63,227 bases of DNA from Desulfurivibrio sp. (lineage in GTDB: Bacteria; Desulfobacterota; Desulfobulbia; Desulfobulbales; SURF-16): NCBI GenBank assembly GCA_003605035.1, contig QZKJ01000099.1, forward strand, positions 1 through 63,227, in the 5' to 3' direction. The position numbers were made by a program, and so were the translations under genes. The notes beneath the pieces are model-generated. The model saw only the letters and a program-made list of their open reading frames with translations. It was not told where the DNA came from and made no database searches. This document shows, piece after piece, positions 30,650-38,600 of this stretch; position 1 is the stretch's first letter, and every line of letters begins with the position of its first letter.

Positions 30650-30984
30650 CCGGCCGCCGGCCCGGGCGAGCCCGCCTGTCGCAAGGCCGTCACCAGGACA
30701 CTGCCAGCCCCCGCATTTTCCTGTGCCGTTTCCGCCGGAGACTTTGCCAACGTATTGATTTCTTCCTGTAAAACTGCCGGACCGACGGATTTTTGCCGGC
30801 AGCGGATCATGAAAATCCCCTGGCATGCCGATGAGAGAAAAAAAGAATATACTTTTACCGGCCCTTGGCAAATAATCATACTATGACGGCAGAGTAACTG
30901 CAGGCAGCTTAGGTATTTAGGGGTTCAGGTGTTTAGGGAGATAGAAATTACTAATATCAATGTGGATTCTTCCGGAGGGCATTG
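30650..30984. other. Intergenic gap with a repeat fragment
   Basis: No gene found. TTTAGGGAGATAGAAATTA at 30932-30950 matches the right end of the 5385-5551 element. The preceding 280 bp are GC-rich and resemble decayed coding sequence, but no frame shows a recognisable protein. Confidence 0.45.
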
Positions 30985-32109
30985 ATGGCAAGTCTTCTTG
31001 AGGCGCAATTTAAAATCGTCAGCGCCAGGGATTGCCCATTGTACGCGGAGGGCGAGGAGTTCCGCCTGTCCGGGGTCGCCCTGCATCCCCCGGCCGGCAA
31101 GCCCGCCTGCCTGTTTCTGGCCCGGGAGATCACGGAGATCGTTGTTGAAAAGATGGGGAGCGATTCCATCGCCGTCCTCAGCGAGAAAAGGGGGAAAAAG
31201 GACAAGAAGGAATTCAACTGCAGCGGCTGCAGCGGGCTGATCAAGTTCGCCTATGTGGAGGAGAGCAAATTCTACACCCCGCAGATGCGCATGCTGGCGG
31301 CCGCGGAAAATCGCGAACAGTCCCGGGAAATGGGGCCCCTTTTCAGTCTGATGAACACCTTTTCCTTTTTCCAGACCCTGGAGGAGGAGAGTCTCAAGGA
31401 CATCTTTTCCTGTCTGGCCATGAAGAACTTCCGGCCGGATGAATTGATCCTGCATCGCGGTCATGCCGGCCGCTATCTCTATTTTATCGTTTCCGGCCGG
31501 GTGGCGGTGCTTGATGAGAACAATATCACCATTGCCCTGCTCGGCCGGGGGGAGATCTTCGGCGAGATGAGCCTGTTCAGCGGGCAACCGGTCTGCGCCT
31601 CCATCAAGGCCGTGGAACCGGTAAAAATCCTCACCCTGTCCGGCCGCGACCTGAGCCAGGTGCTGATCAGGCATCCCTTTCTGCAGATGTCCTTTACCCG
31701 TCTGCTCGTGCAGCGTCTGGCGGAGACCAATATCAGCCACGCCGAAAAGAGGTCCCTGGCCTTCAGCGGCCAGCTCATGGAGCTGCCTCCCTCGGAGCTT
31801 TTTCAGATGCTCAATGAAAACGTCAAAACCGGCATCGTGGAGCTTGACCTGTCCGGCGGCCCCGCCTCGGTCACCTTCAGCGAGGGGGAGGTGGTCAGGG
31901 TCCGCTACCAGGGGCTGGAGGGGGCGGAGGCCTTTTATGCCATCCTCAAGGAGCAGCAGGGGCGTTTCAAATTTACCTCGTCAATCTCGCTTGAGGAGAT
32001 GGGTGCACCGCCGCTGGCCGCTTTCATGAAGCTGCTGATGGATGGCCTGCGGAAAATCGACGAGGAATATCCCCAGCCAGAGGAAGAGGAAGGAGAAGGG
32101 GAGCAGTAA
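30985..32109 (+). CDS. Cyclic-nucleotide-binding domain protein with DUF4388
   Basis: 374 residues. The first 110 residues are of no family I recognise, with a CSGC motif near 82. A cNMP-binding (CRP-like) domain spans about 120-245, with GHAGRYLYFIVSGRVAVLD and LGRGEIFGEMSLFSGQP, which is the phosphate-binding cassette; the Arg that contacts the cyclic phosphate is not at its usual place (PVCASIKA rather than xRxA), so ligand binding is uncertain. A DUF4388/PATAN domain follows (about 262-355), ending in an acidic tail. There is no DNA-binding helix-turn-helix, so it is not a CRP-type regulator. DUF4388 proteins often occur in deltaproteobacterial signalling. Confidence 0.8.
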   Translation: MASLLEAQFKIVSARDCPLYAEGEEFRLSGVALHPPAGKPACLFLAREITEIVVEKMGSDSIAVLSEKRGKKDKKEFNCSGCSGLIKFAYVEESKFYTPQMRMLAAAENREQSREMGPLFSLMNTFSFFQTLEEESLKDIFSCLAMKNFRPDELILHRGHAGRYLYFIVSGRVAVLDENNITIALLGRGEIFGEMSLFSGQPVCASIKAVEPVKILTLSGRDLSQVLIRHPFLQMSFTRLLVQRLAETNISHAEKRSLAFSGQLMELPPSELFQMLNENVKTGIVELDLSGGPASVTFSEGEVVRVRYQGLEGAEAFYAILKEQQGRFKFTSSISLEEMGAPPLAAFMKLLMDGLRKIDEEYPQPEEEEGEGEQ

Positions 32110-32126
32110 CGCCCCCCCTCCCGGCA

Positions 32127-32513
32127 TCAGGCGTTTTTGACCTTGATCTCACAGGGTTTCACCGCAGACGATTTGGGCAGATGGAGAGAGAGGACCCCGT
32201 TGCGGAATTCCGCCGTGGTTTTTTCCACATCGATCCCCTTGGGCAGGGTGAAGACCCGCCGATAGTCCACGGCGTCGAATTCCTGCCGCTGGCAGGTGCC
32301 GGAAAAGCCCGTGGAAAAGGCGGCTTCTATGGTCAGGGTATTGTTTTCCAGGTTGATCGACAGATCCTCCTTGCCGGTTCCGGGCAGATCCGCCACCAGC
32401 AGTATCTCGTCATCATTGACGAAAATATCCACATCCGGGGTGTTGGTCTTGCCCGGTTTGAGAACCTCCGGAGCATCCTGGGCCGGTTTGCTCATTTCAT
32501 GTTCCGTGCTCAT
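32127..32513 (-). CDS. Hsp20/alpha-crystallin small heat-shock protein (cluster 2, second gene)
   Basis: 128 residues, with DIFVNDDEILLVADLPGTGK and the C-terminal NGVLSLHLPKSS motif. Close in length, layout and sequence to the copy at 9595-9981. It lies 14 bp after its upstream partner and converges on the cNMP-binding gene, leaving only 17 bp between the two stop codons. Confidence 0.92.
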   Translation of the reverse strand: MSTEHEMSKPAQDAPEVLKPGKTNTPDVDIFVNDDEILLVADLPGTGKEDLSINLENNTLTIEAAFSTGFSGTCQRQEFDAVDYRRVFTLPKGIDVEKTTAEFRNGVLSLHLPKSSAVKPCEIKVKNA

Positions 32514-32527
32514 TGTTTGACCTCCTG

Positions 32528-32974
32528 TTACGCTGCCTGCACAACGATTTTTTTCGGTTTTGCCGCCTGGGCCTTGACGAGTTTCACCGTCAGAATGCCG
32601 TTTTTCAAGCTGGCGGAGGTCTTCTCCGGATCAATTTCCACCGGCAGGGAAAAACTGCGGGAAAATGGGGCGACATTACGTTCCTGACGCAGGATGGCGT
32701 AGCCTTCCGGGATGATCTCCCGGCGTTCACCTTTAATGGTGAGCAGATTGTTGTGCAGCTTGATGTTGATTTCATCTTCATTGACGCCGGGAAGTTCGCT
32801 GTAAACGAAGATATGATCGCCATCATCGTAGAAATTGGTTAACGGCCAGATCCCGCCCTGGGAAACGCTGCCCCGGCCGCTCTCAAAGTCATCAAAAAAC
32901 CTGTTCATCTGGTTCTTGAAGAAATCCATGGTCCCGAAAATCCTGTCTATGTCGTTCAGTCTTCTGATCATCAT
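32528..32974 (-). CDS. Hsp20/alpha-crystallin small heat-shock protein (cluster 2, first gene)
   Basis: 148 residues; N-terminus MIRRLNDIDRIFGTMDFFKN then NRFFDDFE parallels the start of the copy at 9111. The alpha-crystallin domain has SELPGVNEDEINIKL and ends with NGILTVKLVKA. GGAGG precedes the start; two consecutive ATG codons make the first residue ambiguous by one. This two-gene cluster mirrors the first two genes of cluster 1. Confidence 0.92.
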   Translation of the reverse strand: MMIRRLNDIDRIFGTMDFFKNQMNRFFDDFESGRGSVSQGGIWPLTNFYDDGDHIFVYSELPGVNEDEINIKLHNNLLTIKGERREIIPEGYAILRQERNVAPFSRSFSLPVEIDPEKTSASLKNGILTVKLVKAQAAKPKKIVVQAA

Positions 32975-33140
32975 CTCCCGTCCTCCCTCAGCTGATTTAT
33001 TTTCTTTTTATATCAATAAGTTAAGTTCTGTGTCTAAAAAGGTAATTTCGCTGTCCCGCAAAGTCAAGGGTGGTTGCTGACCGGTGATAACAATTTTTTG
33101 CAGTTGCAGGGGGAGCTGAGATTGGTATTTTCAAGGGTTC

Positions 33141-33178
33141 TTGACATGCCTATAATGACTAAGTATATTGACTAAGTA
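33141..33178 (+). promoter_or_regulatory. Promoter and direct-repeat operator of a phd-vapC unit
   Basis: TTGACA (33141-33146), 17 bp, TATATT (33164-33169). The -10 box lies between two copies of TGACTAAGTA (33156-33165 and 33169-33178, 13 bp apart), which is how antitoxin operators are usually placed. The 160 bp to the left, up to the hsp20 start, show nothing else. Confidence 0.7.
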
Positions 33179-33203
33179 GAATATTTAAAAAAATGGTGAA
33201 ATT

Positions 33204-33434
33204 ATGAACACTGTTACCATTCACGAGGCAAAAACACATCTTTCCCGCCTGATCAAGGAAGCATTGCGGGGCGAAGACGTCATCATCGCCAAAGGGAAAA
33301 CACCGCTGGTACGGTTGACCGCCTTGCCGGAAGCCAGGCAGGAGCGCCGCCTGGATGGCTGCAAGGGACTGATTGTGTCGGTAACCGATGATTTCGACGC
33401 GCCATTGACTGATTTCACCGATTATATGCCATGA
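33204..33434 (+). CDS. Phd/YefM-type antitoxin
   Basis: 76 residues. The N-terminal half is a typical Phd/YefM fold (TVTIHEAKTHLSRLIKEAL, then EDVIIAKGKTPLVRL), binding DNA and neutralising the toxin encoded next through its C-terminal tail. Overlaps the toxin gene by 4 bp (ATGA). A near-consensus promoter with direct repeats precedes it. Confidence 0.9.
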   Translation: MNTVTIHEAKTHLSRLIKEALRGEDVIIAKGKTPLVRLTALPEARQERRLDGCKGLIVSVTDDFDAPLTDFTDYMP

Positions 33435-33820
33435 ATGTCCTGCTCGACACCCATGTGTTACTCTGGACTCTGGCGGACAGCCGCAAACTGTCGCCCGCGG
33501 CTGTCCGGGTATATCAGAACCCCGGCAACGTCATATACGTCAGCGCCGCCTCCTTCTGGGAAATAGGCATCAAGATCAGCCTGGGGAAATTGTCGCTCCA
33601 CACAGCAAACTGGACAGGGGAACTCGGCAAGGAACTTGAACTGAACGGCATCCGCTGGCTGCCCATCGAACTTGCGCACTGCGCCCTGGTTGCCACCCTG
33701 CCCTTCCACCATCGTGATCCTTTCGACCGGCTGCTTGTTGCCCAGGCCCTGCACGAAGGCATGGCCCTGATGACCGCCGATGCCGCCCTGGCTGCCTACG
33801 AGATAAAGGTTGTTTGGTAG
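33431..33820 (+). CDS. PIN-domain toxin (VapC-type ribonuclease)
   Basis: 129 residues. PIN acidic residues: Asp in LLDTHVLLW (about 6), Glu in FWEIGIKISLGKL (about 43) and Asp in HHRDPFDRLLVAQA (about 95-100) with the closing TADAAL. Toxin of the pair with the upstream antitoxin. Its 3' end overlaps the decayed nucleotidyltransferase gene on the other strand. Confidence 0.9.
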   Translation: MNVLLDTHVLLWTLADSRKLSPAAVRVYQNPGNVIYVSAASFWEIGIKISLGKLSLHTANWTGELGKELELNGIRWLPIELAHCALVATLPFHHRDPFDRLLVAQALHEGMALMTADAALAAYEIKVVW

Positions 33821-34085
33821 CTTCGCTCCCATTCGATACTGCCGCAGGGAATGGGTTCGATCCGGAGTCCTCGCGAGCCGCCACCCGACAGAGGAGATTC
33901 GGGTCTTCCCTGGTGCGTGGGCCGTCAAACCGGGGCGAAACCACCAGCATATCGATGTCGCTCCACTTCGTAGCCTGCCCTCTGGCATGCGAACCGAAAA
34001 TGATGCCGTATTCCACCGGGATGCCGATAGCAATAAGCCGCTTCAGGTAGTTTTGGGTTAAGAGGTAAATTGCACGGTCAGCCAT
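33796..34085 (-). pseudogene. MNT-type nucleotidyltransferase antitoxin, frameshifted
   Basis: It begins intact (GAGGAGG before the ATG at 34085), with the MntA signature FGSHARGQATKWSDIDMLVVSP split as GSHARG and SDIDMLVV. Near 33862-33870 the frame is lost: the expected DSRIEPIP block continues one base out of register and then runs as RIEPIPCGSIEW to a TAG at 33796. One missing base explains it. In MNT-HEPN pairs this protein adenylylates and silences the HEPN ribonuclease; here both partners look broken. Confidence 0.7.
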
Positions 34086-34228
34086 TGCAGCACCTCCTCA
34101 ATTGAATCGAGATACGACTTGCTCTCCTCCAAACCCGGTTCCGGAGCCAGCGTGTCGGGATATCTTGTTTCGATGTTGAAAGGGGAAACTCAGCCAGCAG
34201 GTTCCTTAATTTTTCATCAATAATTTGC
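34058..34228 (-). pseudogene. Remnant of a HEPN-domain toxin gene (3' part)
   Basis: Upstream of and overlapping the MNT gene by 28 bp, codons read IIDEKLRNLLAEFP then, after a one-base shift at the C-run near 34181-34188, FNIETRYPDTLAPEPGLEES and SYLDSIEEVLQWL to a TAA at 34058. The RYPD segment and following helix are typical of the C-terminal part of small HEPN proteins. The N-terminal half, with the catalytic RxxxxH, is missing. Confidence 0.6.
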
Positions 34229-34251
34229 GAGAAAGGCCCTTTCCTTCAAAG

Positions 34252-34623
34252 TCATATATCCAGAAAACGGCTGGCCGGCACCTGGAAGATGACGGCAAGT
34301 TTTCTTGCAGTAGCCAGACTGATGGAACGTCTGCCGCGCTCCATGCCGGAAATGGTCTGGCGGGGCAGGCCGCCCAGCCTCTCACCGAGTTGGGCCTGGG
34401 TAAGGCCGAAGTTTTCCCGGTAGACGCGGATAGCATCGCCTGGGGTGGTCTGTGCTTTGATCTCCTTGTACCAGCCGGTTTCCGTGATATTGACATATTC
34501 CTCGTCATCTTCGTAGATCCTCAGATTGGCGCCGTATTCGCTCTTGAGGGCTTCGAGAACGCGGGCCGGGATCTCCCCCTGGATGCGGATGTCAGTATGG
34601 GGCGTTTTCACGAGAGCCTGCAT
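34252..34623 (-). CDS. XRE-family helix-turn-helix protein, antitoxin-like
   Basis: 123 residues. An N-terminal alpha/beta segment (about 1-60) precedes a canonical HTH (about 67-118): NFGLTQAQLGERLGGLPRQT followed by ISGMERGRRSIS. Organisation resembles antitoxins of HigBA or MqsRA type, yet no toxin-size gene sits beside it (55 bp to the next gene upstream, then a broken HEPN gene downstream). Probably an orphan. Confidence 0.75.
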   Translation of the reverse strand: MQALVKTPHTDIRIQGEIPARVLEALKSEYGANLRIYEDDEEYVNITETGWYKEIKAQTTPGDAIRVYRENFGLTQAQLGERLGGLPRQTISGMERGRRSISLATARKLAVIFQVPASRFLDI

Positions 34624-34678
34624 AGTATACCTCTATTTCTATGGTTCCCTCTTCCATACGCCAGCACGCAACCCATTA

Positions 34679-35101
34679 TCATTTGCGATCGGCGGATTCC
34701 CGTAGCCGTTCAAACAACCGGTTGAGACCCTTATCAAAGGAGAAGGGTTTCATGTTGCCGTGCCGGCCTGCTGCGATCATGACGCAATCCACCGGATCGA
34801 TATTCTCGGCAGCGAACAAGGCGAGAGCTTCCAGTAGCACGCTCTTGTCGTGGTTGACAAAGCCCTTGTAACGCAACAAGGCGGACAGTGAGTCCGCTAC
34901 CTCCACTTTCGGAATCTTGTAAAATTTGGTCAGCACATAGACACATTCCACCAGCACACTTTCGAGCAGCAGCGCCTTTTCCCTGCCTGTTCTGACCGAT
35001 TCGAAATAATGATCCGCTTTTTCGAACTGCTCCGGATTGTCGCGCAGCAGATAACGAAGAATGACATTCGTGTCCGGAATAGTGCTAGCGTTTCCCGGCA
35101 T
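34679..35101 (-). CDS. PIN-domain toxin (VapC-type)
   Basis: 140 residues from MPGNASTIPDTNVILRYLL; the frame upstream of 35101 overlaps the antitoxin. PIN residues: Asp in IPDTNVILR (about 10), Glu in LVECVYVLTKFY (about 53), Asp in IDPVDCVMIAAG (about 107-110) and Asp in FSFDKGLNRL. Paired with the AbrB-type antitoxin just upstream (17-bp overlap). Confidence 0.88.
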   Translation of the reverse strand: MPGNASTIPDTNVILRYLLRDNPEQFEKADHYFESVRTGREKALLLESVLVECVYVLTKFYKIPKVEVADSLSALLRYKGFVNHDKSVLLEALALFAAENIDPVDCVMIAAGRHGNMKPFSFDKGLNRLFERLRESADRK

Positions 35102-35318
35102 CGTCAGCCACCTCCTGCCAGACCTTATCTCGAACTTCCTGCAGAGGGATCTCTCCTGATGCATATTTCGCCAGGACTCCGGCTACGCTTCTAACCGGCC
35201 GAAGAACTACTTTGCCGCCGATGATCTCAATTTCAACCGTGTCCGTGTCAAGCGCTTCCCGCACATGACGCGGAAGAGTCAATTGCCCTTTTGATGTGAT
35301 TTTTGCCGTTACTGACAT
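35085..35318 (-). CDS. AbrB/SpoVT-type antitoxin
   Basis: 77 residues with the swapped-hairpin DNA-binding motif AKITSKGQLTLPRHVREAL (about 5-23), followed by EIEIIGGKVVLRPV and a C-terminal tail that would bind the toxin. GGAG precedes the start. First gene of the leftward pair with the PIN toxin. Confidence 0.9.
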   Translation of the reverse strand: MSVTAKITSKGQLTLPRHVREALDTDTVEIEIIGGKVVLRPVRSVAGVLAKYASGEIPLQEVRDKVWQEVADDAGKR

Positions 35319-35638
35319 TTGTGTTTCTCCTTACAAATATTTTTTGCATTACCATATCTTAATGTAATTCAAAATGGCAGGGCATGGCAATTTTTTATTA
35401 CTCTATTGATCCCGGAAGATGACTTTCCCCTGATCTGCGCGCAAGCGTTGAAACGTTCACACTTCAGTTTTCATCTGTTGCTGCCATCAGCCATCAGCTC
35501 AACAGCTCATCTCATCCCTTCGTAAATCAGGTCAATAAGGCAGCCGATAAGCTCATAGTTGGCAAGCTGTTAAGCCAAAAAATCTACCAGATTTTTCCTT
35601 TGCCGTTCCCCATCAGCCATCAGCCATCAGCCATCAGC
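35319..35638. other. Trailer region of the CRISPR array with a second degenerate repeat
   Basis: No gene. A 21-base piece of the CRISPR repeat (ATCCCTTCGTAAATCAGGTCA, given here as ATCCCTTCGTAAATC plus AGGTCA) lies at 35514-35534, about 100 bp outside the last recognisable repeat. Both this and the terminal repeat are preceded by copies of CCATCAGCCATCAGC (35484-35498 and 35615-35637), a low-complexity motif also found at 44284-44332. Confidence 0.7.
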
Positions 35639-38600
35639 TATCTTATCCCTTCGTAAATCAGGTCAGGTCGGTCAACCTTCACCGTGGCAGTTAATGAGGA
35701 AGAGGGGAAGCTCGGTCGTAATCCCTTCGTAAATCAGGTCAGGTCGGTCTCAGCATCTCTTCGAGTGGTGCTACGATCTCGTCTATGACGGTCGTAATCC
35801 CTTCGTAAATCAGGTCAGGTCGGTCATCAGACATACCCCGTGCTATCGGTTGAGCACGATGTTACGTCGTAATCCCTTCGTAAATCAGGTCAGGTCGGTC
35901 TGTTATCAACGGGGTGAAGTTGGAAGATTTGATCGCCGAGTCGTAATCCCTTCGTAAATCAGGTCAGGTCGGTCGTGACTTCAAGGGGAGAATGATCCTT
36001 CTGCTGTCAGAGTCGTAATCCCTTCGTAAATCAGGTCAGGTCGGTCAACCTGAAGTTGATAAGGTAATTGAGGAATAATGTCGTAATCCCTTCGTAAATC
36101 AGGTCAGGTCGGTCATTTCCAGCAGTTGACTATATCGTTATTCCCTTTGGCCGGTCGTAATCCCTTCGTAAATCAGGTCAGGTCGGTCGTTATTCCATTT
36201 TCAGATATTGTTGAAGCCCTGGTCGTAATCCCTTCGTAAATCAGGTCAGGTCGGTCATTACGTCATCAGTCAATGGCTCCCCAGTGAATGGGAGTCGTAA
36301 TCCCTTCGTAAATCAGGTCAGGTCGGTCATTTTTGTGGTGTGATTATGGCAAAAGAACAAGTAAGCGAGTCGTAATCCCTTCGTAAATCAGGTCAGGTCG
36401 GTCCACAGACTTATCTACAGCTGGAAGTACAGGTGGGCGTCGTAATCCCTTCGTAAATCAGGTCAGGTCGGTCTGCAACAATTGTGCAACATTGAAACAT
36501 TGCGAGGGGAGTCGTAATCCCTTCGTAAATCAGGTCAGGTCGGTCTGATCATTGACATAATATGTGGACGAAGCACACGGGCAGTCGTAATCCCTTCGTA
36601 AATCAGGTCAGGTCGGTCTGACGCTGGCCGCATATGGGCGGTTGGCGTTTCGTCGGAGTCGTAATCCCTTCGTAAATCAGGTCAGGTCGGTCATTGAGGG
36701 ATAACATGGGGGAAGAACATCGAATGTCGTAATCCCTTCGTAAATCAGGTCAGGTCGGTCTCTAAGTTGGTTTTTGTTGTTGCATCCGCCAAGAACGTCG
36801 TAATCCCTTCGTAAATCAGGTCAGGTCGGTCATAATACTAGCGGTGATGTTGTAGGTAGCGGGGTTGAGTCGTAATCCCTTCGTAAATCAGGTCAGGTCG
36901 GTCAATCCTTTCGAGTAGGTGCTGGCCTGATGTCTGGTGGTCGTAATCCCTTCGTAAATCAGGTCAGGTCGGTCGAAAATAACTCCTAAACCAGAGTGGA
37001 TTTGCGTTACGTCGTAATCCCTTCGTAAATCAGGTCAGGTCGGTCAAAGAGTCCTGTAAAGGTTGCGCTTTTTGCGGAGTCGTAATCCCTTCGTAAATCA
37101 GGTCAGGTCGGTCGTGGATTTGCGTTACAGTTGACTATCATTCTTAATGTCGTAATCCCTTCGTAAATCAGGTCAGGTCGGTCTGAGATGGTCGGAGAGG
37201 ATACTGTCTTCTCAAATTAGTCGTAATCCCTTCGTAAATCAGGTCAGGTCGGTCCTGATGAACTCCTGGACAACGTAATCTCAACTACGGTCGTAATCCC
37301 TTCGTAAATCAGGTCAGGTCGGTCTTGTCTTGATTATAAAAGATTGGGGAAACAAAGAGTTGTCGTAATCCCTTCGTAAATCAGGTCAGGTCGGTCATTT
37401 TATAAATTAAATAATGATAACGGAGATGTTGTCGTAATCCCTTCGTAAATCAGGTCAGGTCGGTCCTAAAGGTGAATTGATGAAAAGACTTATCCAGACA
37501 GCCGTCGTAATCCCTTCGTAAATCAGGTCAGGTCGGTCGCAGGAGTCTTGCGCTTTTGAAGGCAATAGGCGCACGGGTAGGTCGTAATCCCTTCGTAAAT
37601 CAGGTCAGGTCGGTCTGCACGGCAGTTTGATATGCTGGCGCGGACTTTCGTCGTAATCCCTTCGTAAATCAGGTCAGGTCGGTCTTCGAGCTTTTGTCAT
37701 CTATGCAAATAGCCTTCACCGTCGTAATCCCTTCGTAAATCAGGTCAGGTCGGTCAGCCCGTTTCGCAGCTCATGCGTCAGCGCGACAAGAGTCGTAATC
37801 CCTTCGTAAATCAGGTCAGGTCGGTCGCCAGAAGTACGGCCCAATTGCAAGCAAATACATGCCCGAGTCGTAATCCCTTCGTAAATCAGGTCAGGTCGGT
37901 CGTTACCTATGTAATAGATGACTCGGTAGAACGAGGTCGTAATCCCTTCGTAAATCAGGTCAGGTCGGTCCACAACCATCTAACTAGTGCCCACGCACCA
38001 AAGGAGGTCGTAATCCCTTCGTAAATCAGGTCAGGTCGGTCAAGCCGTAAGGGAATTCAGCTGCTCTGAACATCCTTAATTGTCGTAATCCCTTCGTAAA
38101 TCAGGTCAGGTCGGTCAAAAAGAAGAAATAACGGTGAGTGAGGCCGCTCAGTCGTAATCCCTTCGTAAATCAGGTCAGGTCGGTCAACAATCCCTGGCAA
38201 GTTTGTTGGCGGCAGAATGGACATGTCGTAATCCCTTCGTAAATCAGGTCAGGTCGGTCGAAAAACTTCACAGGAAGTAATTGAAGTTCTGCGCCTTGTC
38301 GTAATCCCTTCGTAAATCAGGTCAGGTCGGTCTCAAAGTTGGCCTATTGGTCAATGGCTTGATAAGCCGGTCGTAATCCCTTCGTAAATCAGGTCAGGTC
38401 GGTCCTTCAATCGTATCAGATAGGCGAGCATGTTATCGAAGTCGTAATCCCTTCGTAAATCAGGTCAGGTCGGTCGAAGCAGCACGCCGACGAAATAGAA
38501 TAAGTACGTAACCAGTCGTAATCCCTTCGTAAATCAGGTCAGGTCGGTCGAAAAGGCGCTGGGGAATATTCGGCCGATTGCGATGCAGGTCGTAATCCCT

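Noticed and set aside
30082-30771. 229-codon plus frame overlapping cytochrome b
   Set aside because: Out of frame with the haem-ligand-bearing cytochrome b; no family resemblance.
33835-33885. GGGTTCGATCC, resembling a tRNA T-arm
   Set aside because: No acceptor, D or anticodon stems fit around it; it is part of the decayed MNT gene (RIEPIP codons).
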